A stretch of 64,000 bases of DNA from Bolinopsis microptera (taxonomy: Eukaryota; Ctenophora; Tentaculata; Lobata; Bolinopsidae), in the NCBI RefSeq assembly GCF_026151205.1, contig NC_087079.1, positions 13,540,945 to 13,604,944 on the forward strand. Reading direction: 5' to 3'. The position numbers and the translations under genes are program-made. Positions 23,701 through 31,165 of the stretch are shown here, piece by piece. Every line of letters starts with the position of its first letter. Within the stretch, counting starts at the first letter, position 1. The notes under the pieces were generated by a model that saw only the letters and a program-made list of their open reading frames with translations, searched no databases and was not told the DNA's origin.

Positions 23701-24290
23701 GAGAAGGGAATCAGGCCATGCGTATTAAAAGAAACAACCTTGAGGTATGTAGTAGGCCCAGGGTTAAGTAAGCTTGGGTTGACAATAATTAAAAGGACAG
23801 CGTTCAAGGTATGTATCCAAAGCATGCAGCCAACAGTAATAATATTGAGGTAGTGCATAATTAGCTGAATGTATCCGTAACTGTCTGGCTTGTTTTCAAG
23901 ACCAGTGAAGTTCAGCTTGCCAAGTAAGCCAGGAGAAGCCCCTAATATTTTATAAAGCCACCAGTCTTTTTTGAAGAGAAAAAACATTAATACCGCAGCA
24001 TAGCTTTTGCTATGACTGTGGAAGAGATGAATAAATTCATTGTCTGAGATGCTGTGGAAGGCTGTGACAGTAAAAGGTCTAAAATGACACTCCAAAGCCA
24101 TCCCAATCGTCACACTCATCACACATAATGCAAAATAGAGATACAAATAAATCAAAACAAAAAGTCTTAAAGCATCAAGAACCCCGATGTCGGGCACAAA
24201 GTTACCTGTTATACTAACCTGCTTAGATCTGCGGTTCTTACTGTTGTTATAAATACCAACTCTTAATCTATATTGACTTAGATCTATCAT
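20736..24290 (-). CDS. LINE ORF2: endonuclease and reverse transcriptase
   Basis: A 1184-codon frame. From about residue 183 it is a normal APE-type endonuclease (SFNTHGL, LINESWL, AGDLNLPGIDW, KSDHFAV), followed by a CR1-group reverse transcriptase (YFDFAKAFDSVNHD, SGVPQGSIIGP, LLYADDTKMW) and a C-terminal region shared with the copy at 14462-17125. The N-terminal 180 residues are unusual: hydrophobic stretches at about 40-66, 97-108 and 143-170, ending in LLNPGP (residues 174-179) directly before the endonuclease. Many CR1-like ORF2 proteins are remembered to start with a hydrophobic leader and an NPGP motif like that of 2A peptides; here only NPGP itself fits. The true initiation codon is not certain. 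Confidence 0.93.
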   Translation of the reverse strand: MIDLSQYRLRVGIYNNSKNRRSKQVSITGNFVPDIGVLDALRLFVLIYLYLYFALCVMSVTIGMALECHFRPFTVTAFHSISDNEFIHLFHSHSKSYAAVLMFFLFKKDWWLYKILGASPGLLGKLNFTGLENKPDSYGYIQLIMHYLNIITVGCMLWIHTLNAVLLIIVNPSLLNPGPTTYLKVVSFNTHGLIPFSQLQSDNPSFDNTKIFELHHYIHCHEPDILLINESWLKKSIIDSEVIPESYKVFRLDRSLQTHPPDPQNPRRFRKHGGGVLVAIRRDIDIVSTKLEYKCPAELLGITLKFRDGSKLILCSFYRVGTLGANNHNAFQDYVRKARQRRGVRGIVIAGDLNLPGIDWQNYCSSNPVEQLFLDTFSNFGLEQLITSPTHTGGNILDLVLTDKPHLISDIKISEHNIPCKSDHFAVSFTLKSKVKRIKSQKRESLNFKRANWDALNADLADIDWQAEFTGNMETSWNKFKEVLEQRTNEHIPKIKIGGRAQPPWFDAESHQACLEKERLHKSYKETTDPSCKAEKYFKFSKSRSDFKKIASNKMASSFEDEDDSNLITKKFWSYVKATSKNTRIPEQIHLEDVHKSDHSDQANLFNTFFHQQFSSPSDYDVHVDNTLTQDDIDYVSTLFSSSRIVDILKNLNTRKAMGPDKIHGEVLKKCAFTLAPALEILFTKCYVSGFLPSNWKYAIVVPVHKKGSKNDIKNYRPISLTSLVMKVMERIIRDELLSRCYDKIDPRQHGFLPHKSCATQMVEFCDSLSLSLNKNIRSDIVYFDFAKAFDSVNHDLILYKLKFYYNIDGMLLQFMKSYLSGRQQCVVVNGAISATLPVLSGVPQGSIIGPTLFVLFINDIYSGLSQGTNILLYADDTKMWREISQEEDHHILQSDINYLMTWARTNKMKFHPDKCKVLAILKRWSPLDGILPFTRYTYSMGQTLLDYTDSEKDLGIIMTSNLNFNSQADALYGKANQKFGMLKRNCHFINDLNKRRVLYLTLVRSIFEHCPIIWRPASSSTINRLEGLQKRALKWIRNDYGVSYSVEEIYNAHCKQLNILPLKYRFDYHDLKFFHSLVHQYHPCTTLPQYLTFFSGSSRLRSSHLDHLSVISSISPGSAISKSYFYRAHLTWNRLPLSLREIIRPGVFKTELIKHIWKEHVCTASVDIDPSSDPDNSFSPDYG

Positions 24291-24413
24291 CTAGTAGCAT
24301 TAAGGGAACCCTGTTAACCGACATCCAGCTCCAAAAACTTTTAAAACACAGTCTAATATATCTTAAAATTCGAATTATGAAAACTAGCTTGACCCCTAAA
24401 GCCCTAATAGTAA

Positions 24414-25808
24414 TTACTGAAAAGTGAATGGGTCAAAAAAGTTACTATGAACCGCTCTCAGATAAAGTTTAGCTAGGACACCCATGCCCCTAGCCTCACT
24501 GGGATGGATGTCTCCAGCCTTGAAAAATCTATCATCTCTGATATGAGGTACTCGTGGATCAAAGTATCGTAGAGAAAATGGACGAAAAGCGTCTAACATA
24601 TGGAATCTTCGATATATACATTCATTCTTGATGACACTATTCATTTTCATAACAAAAGAGTTAGTTCTCCAGTCATGCCTGCTTTTGCAAGGCAGAGGTA
24701 AAAGGGACTGAAAATAAACTTTTGAAGAAGTGTAAAGTTCTTTGATTAAAGCACATAGACTCTTAAATTTAAGCTTAATCTTATCTAAAGAGTCTGCATA
24801 TCTAATGTCGTTCGTTCCGACACTAATACATATCTTATCTACAATGACAGACTCATTCTTAGACTTAAAATCTCTAATCTGCTCCATCACTTGATGTATT
24901 CTTGCTCCTCCACTGGCAACAGACACAACATCAACACATTTTCTACCAAGTTTTACAGTGTCCAGCCTGGCAGCATAGCTATCACCAGCGATTAGGCACA
25001 CATGTCTGAATGCTGGAGCTGTGAGGCTACCGTTATCAATATCACTCTTGACGTGACCTGACGGTTGTTCAGCTCCCTTCGTTTGTGCTACATCCGGTAG
25101 AGGTGGCTGAGGACGCTTTGCCATAGCCCGGAAGGATAATGAATATCTCAGCGAAGGTGTCCCAGGTGCGCCTGATTCACCAGGAACGCGATGCTTCATA
25201 ACCTCCTGGGTACCAGGTTTCATAAGCACCAGGCTTCTGTTCTCCATTCTGAAGGATCGGACAACCTTTTTGTCAGCATTGGAGAGAAAGTCAATCGTCC
25301 GGGGTTCACCAATTGATAGATTACAAATGGGCTGATTTGTGTCCATGGTTGTTTCGTCGTCTGCATGCAGACTCGTACCTGCACTTGTTGAAGTGTACTT
25401 GAGTACTAAACAAGAGTCCATTTTGCAATTAAACCTCTCATTAAATGTCTCCATAACTTTACTGAAAGTAGGAAGTGTGGTAATGTCCTTAGCATGATGT
25501 ACTGGCTTACTATCGACATATATGTAAGGCCTGTCGGTTACACTGAGCCATTGTGACTCAGGTCTTCTGGATGAAGCCGACAAGTTGAGGGAATCACACT
25601 CAGCCAACAGGTCGGAACAAACTGCACTGTCAATTATATCTGGAATAAATTCCAAGTGTCCAACCAGGTGCCTAAAATCCATAATCTTCTGAGCAGTTTT
25701 AATGAGGGCTGCTAGGTCCTGTGTTGAAGCGGATGAAAGCGATTCAATAGTATCTTTGAGGTTAAACATTGTATTGTACCAAGATGAGGGAGCTGGATTC
25801 AGGTTCAC
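24414..25808 (-). CDS. LINE ORF1: AlkB-like dioxygenase fused to SGNH esterase
   Basis: A 464-residue protein with two enzyme domains. Residues about 50-229 are an AlkB-type 2-oxoglutarate/Fe(II) dioxygenase: the metal-binding H148-x-D150 in SLHADDE, distal H206 in VMKHRVP, and the closing R221-x5-R227 in RYSLSFR, with typical CNLSIGEPRTIDF and LVLMKPGTQEV strands between. Residues about 268-450 are an SGNH/GDSL hydrolase: GDS (Ser277), a Gly at 300, GTND (Asn333) and DIH (Asp433, His435). All expected catalytic residues of both domains are present. A Pro-rich linker joins them. CR1 elements are known to carry an esterase in ORF1; AlkB domains are known in some plant RNA virus replicases, where they repair alkylated RNA. 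I know of no described LINE with this AlkB-SGNH fusion. A role in repairing or demethylating element RNA is inference. Confidence 0.9.
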   Translation of the reverse strand: MNLNPAPSSWYNTMFNLKDTIESLSSASTQDLAALIKTAQKIMDFRHLVGHLEFIPDIIDSAVCSDLLAECDSLNLSASSRRPESQWLSVTDRPYIYVDSKPVHHAKDITTLPTFSKVMETFNERFNCKMDSCLVLKYTSTSAGTSLHADDETTMDTNQPICNLSIGEPRTIDFLSNADKKVVRSFRMENRSLVLMKPGTQEVMKHRVPGESGAPGTPSLRYSLSFRAMAKRPQPPLPDVAQTKGAEQPSGHVKSDIDNGSLTAPAFRHVCLIAGDSYAARLDTVKLGRKCVDVVSVASGGARIHQVMEQIRDFKSKNESVIVDKICISVGTNDIRYADSLDKIKLKFKSLCALIKELYTSSKVYFQSLLPLPCKSRHDWRTNSFVMKMNSVIKNECIYRRFHMLDAFRPFSLRYFDPRVPHIRDDRFFKAGDIHPSEARGMGVLAKLYLRAVHSNFFDPFTFQ

Positions 25809-26152
25809 TGGATTGCCGTCAAGGTATCAAGAGCAGTCACCACCAGTTGTCAGCGATTAAGTGTAGCTGAGGAAAGAAAGTGAGTTGAATGGTGAAATAA
25901 CAAAATTGAAGACAAGAATTAATGAGAACAGTGTTAGCAGCGACCAGTGGTCATTATGCTAGCAAGATCATCAAAAAACCATCCTCTCAACAAGAAACTT
26001 GCTGAGGATGCAGCAACTGTTATCCTGGACTCATAAAAGAAGAGAGTATTATGGAGGTTGAATAATCGAAACTGATTGAGAAGAAAGTGGTAAAAATAGG
26101 TATAACTAAATTTTTATTTAGTCAATATACAACCTGGTAGTGAAGTTAGGAG

Positions 26153-26175
26153 CCACCCAGCTTTATGCTGGGTGG
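26153..26175 (-). repeat. perfect hairpin in the LINE 5' region
   Basis: Arms CCACCCAGC (26153-26161) and GCTGGGTGG (26167-26175) with a 5-base loop. It lies upstream of ORF1 of the minus-strand LINE, probably in its 5' UTR, and would fold in the RNA. Confidence 0.7.
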
Positions 26176-26425
26176 AAGAGAAGGAGAAACTGGCAGTGAA
26201 CAACTCAAGACACCCATCTGGCTCCCCAGATCCCCATCATACCCGCCGATTCAGCTGCACTTTGCCGCCATGCTAGCGTACATGCCTAAATTATTTGTTA
26301 TATAGTAGTGTTGAAAGTATTATGTCACAGGTATTTTAGAAGCTGCTAAAAAACTCTGTGGAAGGTCTGATTATTTGGATTCTGAAATAACCCCTGACAC
26401 TATTTGCTGCTTTAATGCCAGCGGG

Positions 26426-26513
26426 CAAATGTTATGTACCCTTTTATCTTTTGATGAGAAAACCTACAAATTGTTGCTACCAGCAGATTTTAAGCCTGCT
26501 GCAACGTACCTTT
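26426..26513 (+). repeat. 88-bp direct repeat, left copy
   Basis: Identical by eye to 28970-29057. It is LINE ORF1 sequence present on both sides of the copia-derived insert. Integrase-mediated copia insertion gives about 5 bp of duplication, so another mechanism is needed. Confidence 0.9.
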
Positions 26514-28969
26514 TGTTAACTTTAAATGGATCACTATGCAATGAAACACACCAGTTGTTACAAGTAATTATCAAACCCCACAGACAACATGTTTGTGGTA
26601 CATTCTGAAATAGAACACAATTAGTATATATTATATCGACTATCATAAATATATAAACCAAATATATAGCAATTCACAATCTCCCGTTCTTTCTTAAAAA
26701 GGCTTTGAAAGATTAAATATAAAATAAAGTTGTCACAAGAAAGACTATAATCTTTCTAAATATAACTTCTCTCTTTGTGGATACATGCACAACATGTAAT
26801 AGAAAATCGTTTTAAACGAACACATTATATAAATCACAAATACCAATATATTCACTCTTTTAACTTCTTTAAGTTTCAAATTATTAAGATTATTAAAATC
26901 CTTCACACACAATATTAAAAGTTTTGAATACAATGTTTATTATTGGAATACAATTCTAAACAGTTCATTGTCAAATTCTCCTGACGACAATACCTCCCGT
27001 AGCAGTGAAGTTGGAGCTCCAGCTTTAGTCAAACAATCTGCAAGCTGTTTCTTTGTTGAAATCCAACGAACTGTCATTTCACTATTGTTCACTCGCTGTC
27101 TCAGGCAAGCTATTGGTATCCTCAATCCCTTGTCATCAACATTTTTCGAGGTTTGTATAGCATCATGTAGAGACTTGCAATCAGTCATTACAATGACATC
27201 AAGTTTTCCAGATAACATGATCTCACTCAGCTGAGCTTGGATCAACTCACATGTTTCCACTGCTTCGATCATTGCCCAACTCTCCGCTGCTAAAGTACTT
27301 TTACATACTCTCCGGATTTTTCTACTCTGCCATGTAATGGGGCAAGATTTTCCTGTAAGCGAAACAAGGAAAATTATGAAGCCTCCCTGAGAGCTACCGT
27401 CCTTCAAGTTTCCATACGATGCATCACAGAAAACCACTAAGACTGACTCAGGCAACAGTAGTTTCTTAAACCTGAGTGTTAGAGGATTCTTTTCTAAGAA
27501 CTTTACTGTTTTGTTTACCATTTTCAAATCTGCGATGGTCCCTTCAGTCACAGAATTACTAGCAAAACATGTAGCATAAGCTACATCTGGCCGTGTCTGT
27601 GTTGATACCCACAACAACTGTCCGCACACAGTTCTCAGTTGTTGCTTTTCTTTCTCGTTGATTGGGAGCGTATTTCGATTCACTCGGGTGGGGTTGATCT
27701 CTATTCTTGAAATCTGGTCTGCATACCCCAGTTGTGATACCAGAATTCCAGATTGTGTTTGCTTTACATCAAGACCAGTATAAGCAAATTCAACTTCGAC
27801 CTCCGTACTTAGTCGAAACTTCTTCTTCAGTTCCCCAATAACTTCCCTTTCAAACTTCTTGCTTCCACTGAACATCAGATCGTCAACATGCACAGCAATG
27901 ATACCCTCAAGTTTTCCTTCATCATACCAGAACATGAATGACTCATCATATGACGATACCACAACATTTAACTTCACTAGAGTATCACGAAGCTCAACAT
28001 ACCACATTCTAGGTCCGTCTACTAACCCGTAAATACATTTGTTCAGTTTCCAGATTTTCCTCGTTTCAGCTTCCTTCGGAGGAATAATGAAGACATCTCT
28101 TGAAATCTTCTTACCTTGCAAGAAGGCAGCCTGAACATCGATGTGTTGTAACTTCCAACTTTCTGTTGCAACTATCGTAAGGAGCAGTCTTATAGAGTCC
28201 CTGTTACAGGTTGGGGAGTCCTTTCGTATGTTGCTACTATTTTCTTGATAACCAAGTGCCACTAAACGAGCTTTAACGGAACCTTCTGCTTTCTTTGTAA
28301 TTACCCAACGAACACCAACATTGGACTGTTTGTTTGCATCAACTTCCACGTAAACCTTGTTTACTTTGAACTTCTCAAGCTCTGCTAGCTTGGCATCTAC
28401 AACTGCTTGGTCATACATACTCACACTGGACAGCAACACCTCTTCTTCTGTTTCTGGTGACAGGTTATCTCTCCAATTCACAGCAAGCTCATACCAATCC
28501 ACACATTGGATGCTCTCCTCACCATCAAGTTGAATATTTACACAGTTTTTGTAACTTCCAGTTGATTTTCCAGCACGGCTATGGATATAAGCTTTATGCC
28601 AGATCTCACCATCCTCCTCTGGATACTTTGGAAGAAACTCCACGTGACTTCGTGCTTTAGGAAGTCCTGATTTGTGCTGAGGTCTGATTGTTGCTGTTGT
28701 CTCACTTTGAGGCAGTGTTTCTGTTTCCGGTACAGAAACTGCTGTTTCCATAGAGCAAGATGGTTGATCCTCTAGGAAATTTCTCTGCGTCTCTAATGGG
28801 GATTTTGGTGAACTTGATACAATACTCGGGTTAGGTTGCCCAACAACTAACTCTGAGGTAATGGGATATCCTGTTGTTGTATCCCTGGTTAGATGACACG
28901 CACTGCACTTATAATACTGATTTCCATGCTTTAATATATATAAATGAGTAATGTCTCTCCCCAGTATAA
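26514..28969 (-). mobile_element. Ty1/copia-type retrotransposon fossil, incomplete
   Basis: A fossil of the Ty1/copia group on the minus strand, inserted in the LINE. It retains the reverse transcriptase (HIDVQAAFLQGKK, YGLVDGPRMW, VHVDDLMFSGS) and the RNase H region (FCDASYG, TDCKSLHDAI). Gag, protease and the integrase catalytic region are not found. The insert begins TGTTAAC and ends TATAAC next to A, resembling TG...CA retroelement termini, but matching LTRs were not seen at the two ends. It is broken as an element, though the surviving pol part looks fairly well preserved. It lies between the two copies of the 88-bp repeat. Confidence 0.85.
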
Positions 28970-29057
28970 CAAATGTTATGTACCCTTTTATCTTTTGATG
29001 AGAAAACCTACAAATTGTTGCTACCAGCAGATTTTAAGCCTGCTGCAACGTACCTTT
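28970..29057 (+). repeat. 88-bp direct repeat, right copy
   Basis: Second copy of the LINE ORF1 segment at 26426-26513; the LINE reading frame continues uninterrupted to its right. Confidence 0.9.
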
Positions 29058-31165
29058 CTCCTCTTGAAAGGGTCAAACTACTCTCTCAGATAACAGACTT
29101 CAGAAACCCTCAAAACAATGGCATCGCTGAACTGGAGTGGATAGAACTGGTCAGACCACAGATGTTAAGTGTCCTTTCTGACCATGACATCACCCATAAC
29201 AATCAGGATTGTGATCGTGATCTAAGACGTAGGTTGTATGGAAAGCAATCCTTTCTTAAGGGACACGGTGCCAGTGAAAAGGTGGCACTATTTAGTTTTT
29301 CCTTCGAAGAACCCCTGGTAAGTTTATCCACCAGCTCCATCCCAAAGGAGAACTACGACTACAAAACTAAACTAACGCCTAGCTTTGTCACTGAAAAACT
29401 AGAACCTGCAAAGGCTCACAGCTCAACACCTAAGCATGAAATGTCAGAGTCCACCCAACACAACCCTACTCAAGTGGTAACAGAAGCATCTCCACAGACT
29501 TCATTGGAAACAAGCAACCTAACAAACTTGACACCAAGCACTACCCCAGAACGACCAAGATACAGAGTGGAATCAGGTGAAAGAGGCACTCTATCAACAT
29601 CATCTAGCTCATTTTCTCCTGAAAGCAGTCTATCTGACATAAATGAGCCTTTGGATTTAGCTGGGGATGCATCTGCATCTCCCATAATAACATTTGACAA
29701 CTATTTTGACTTCAGAATTGCACCTAGAGATAAACAGGGTATCATTGGTACTGGTGGCCCATGTACCATCTGTAACAAACATGTTAGTGCTAAACACATT
29801 CTCTCCTGTTATCTATGCAAATTTTCAGTTCACTACGCCTGTTACAAGGTGAACCAAGTAACACGCCACAGATCAGAAAAGCGGGCACTCAGCGGTACAA
29901 ATTTTGCAGCACTTGGAAGGTCCCAGAACAACAAATGGTTTTGCAATGGCTGCAACTCCATCTCCTTTGATGATATTCTGGAAAAAATCTCTCTACACAC
30001 ACAGAAAAAATTCAGTGATGCTGTTGAGGGAAAAATTAAGCTGGTAAATGATACCTCTTCAAGCTCCCTTCAAGAAGATTTCAATCTCACCCAATATTCA
30101 CTCCCGGACTACCAAGGTATGAAGTCACAGGAATCTGAACAGGATACTCAGAATATGCAACAACTCAAAGACTCCATCACAAGAGAACTAAGAGCTGTGC
30201 TAAAAGAGGAAATAAAAACATTAGTCTCGGCCATCACACTATCCCATAATCCAGTGCAGAGCGAGCCCTATCCAATGTTTGCAAATGCATGTACACTACC
30301 TGCATTATATGCTGAAAAGGCAGCACCACCTCACCCTCATCTCAGCACTAACACCTTCAAAGAAACCCAAGCTGTCAAAGAGTCTACAAAACAACCACCT
30401 GGTGCAGTGGGAACGGACTACTTAGTCGATCCTAAAATGTCTGTTATCATAAAGCAAGTTACAAACAAAAAGGTGGTGTCAAATGATACCTCACTTAAAT
30501 CAGAGTTTAACAAATTGTTTAAGCAGATGAAGATAAAGTACATTAAAAAGACAAGATATGGCAACATCATTCTTCAACTAAACTCTGAGGATGATATCAA
30601 ACAAGTACTGGATGGATGGCAATCCCAATATTTTAAAGATCCCAGCGCAAAAATGGGCACAGAGATATTCAGAATGACAGACCAACATCTCACAAAGCAT
30701 GTAGGCATCATAAGGCATGTCCCCATAAATATTGACATGGTTTCAATCTCTGATGGACTTAAAAAAGCCAATTTGAATAGCACTCGTGTAACTCGGCTGG
30801 GCAAATCATCAAACTCAGTAAAAGTCATCTTTAATTCTCATGAGGATCTTACACAGGCAATAAGCAAGGGATTTGGTCTTGACCATTTATGGCTAGAAGT
30901 TGCTCAATTCAAATTCACTAAAAAACCAATGCAATGTCATGGCTGCAAGAGATTTGGTCACCCTGTTAAATGGTGCCGCAGTAAAGCAGCATGCGGATTT
31001 TGCTCCTCAGAAAGCCACACTGATAAAGAATGCTTGGAGAGAACTAATCCATCAAGATATTGCTGCCGCAACTGCAGAGGAAATCATACGGCTTTCTCAA
31101 ACCTTTGCCCACATTTTATAGAAAAAATGAATCTGATTAAACAAAGTAACCACCATGATAACTAA
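28973..31165 (+). CDS. LINE ORF1: PHD-like finger and zinc knuckles
   Basis: Nucleic-acid-binding ORF1 protein of the I/Jockey-like LINE; 730 codons are open here, but the true N-terminus lies in the left fragment (26331-26513). About residues 260-331 form a PHD-like zinc finger (GPCTICNKHV, CYLCKFSVHYAC, WFCNGC). About residues 540-650 resemble an RRM-like region. Residues 653-712 carry a series of CCHC-type knuckles (CHGCKRFGHPVKWC, CGFCSSESHTDKEC, CRNCRGNHTAFSNLC). It ends four codons into ORF2: the sequence ATGATAACTAA contains the ORF2 start and the ORF1 stop. Confidence 0.88.
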   Translation: MLCTLLSFDEKTYKLLLPADFKPAATYLSPLERVKLLSQITDFRNPQNNGIAELEWIELVRPQMLSVLSDHDITHNNQDCDRDLRRRLYGKQSFLKGHGASEKVALFSFSFEEPLVSLSTSSIPKENYDYKTKLTPSFVTEKLEPAKAHSSTPKHEMSESTQHNPTQVVTEASPQTSLETSNLTNLTPSTTPERPRYRVESGERGTLSTSSSSFSPESSLSDINEPLDLAGDASASPIITFDNYFDFRIAPRDKQGIIGTGGPCTICNKHVSAKHILSCYLCKFSVHYACYKVNQVTRHRSEKRALSGTNFAALGRSQNNKWFCNGCNSISFDDILEKISLHTQKKFSDAVEGKIKLVNDTSSSSLQEDFNLTQYSLPDYQGMKSQESEQDTQNMQQLKDSITRELRAVLKEEIKTLVSAITLSHNPVQSEPYPMFANACTLPALYAEKAAPPHPHLSTNTFKETQAVKESTKQPPGAVGTDYLVDPKMSVIIKQVTNKKVVSNDTSLKSEFNKLFKQMKIKYIKKTRYGNIILQLNSEDDIKQVLDGWQSQYFKDPSAKMGTEIFRMTDQHLTKHVGIIRHVPINIDMVSISDGLKKANLNSTRVTRLGKSSNSVKVIFNSHEDLTQAISKGFGLDHLWLEVAQFKFTKKPMQCHGCKRFGHPVKWCRSKAACGFCSSESHTDKECLERTNPSRYCCRNCRGNHTAFSNLCPHFIEKMNLIKQSNHHDN

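Larger units (their letters stand above)
20258..26300 (-). mobile_element. CR1-group LINE with AlkB-SGNH ORF1, apparently near full length
   Basis: Minus-strand non-LTR retrotransposon. Going with transcription: a presumed 5' UTR (about 26300-25809) containing a perfect 9-bp hairpin (26153-26175), ORF1 (25808-24414), a 123-bp gap, ORF2 (24290-20736), about 465 bp of 3' UTR and a poly(A) tail seen as T at 20258-20269. Both frames are uninterrupted, so the copy may be young and possibly active. The 5' boundary is an estimate: the next element to the right begins by about 26331. Confidence 0.9.

Noticed and set aside
23754-23765. Active 2A self-separating peptide in LINE ORF2
   Set aside because: Only NPGP matches; the preceding D-V/I-E-x residues are absent (PSLL instead). 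Kept as an observation, not called as a site.
26375-26608. Separate small gene at the left of the copia insert
   Set aside because: Its sequence is the displaced 5' part of the LINE ORF1, shown by the 88-bp identity with 28970-29057; beyond 26513 it runs into the insert.
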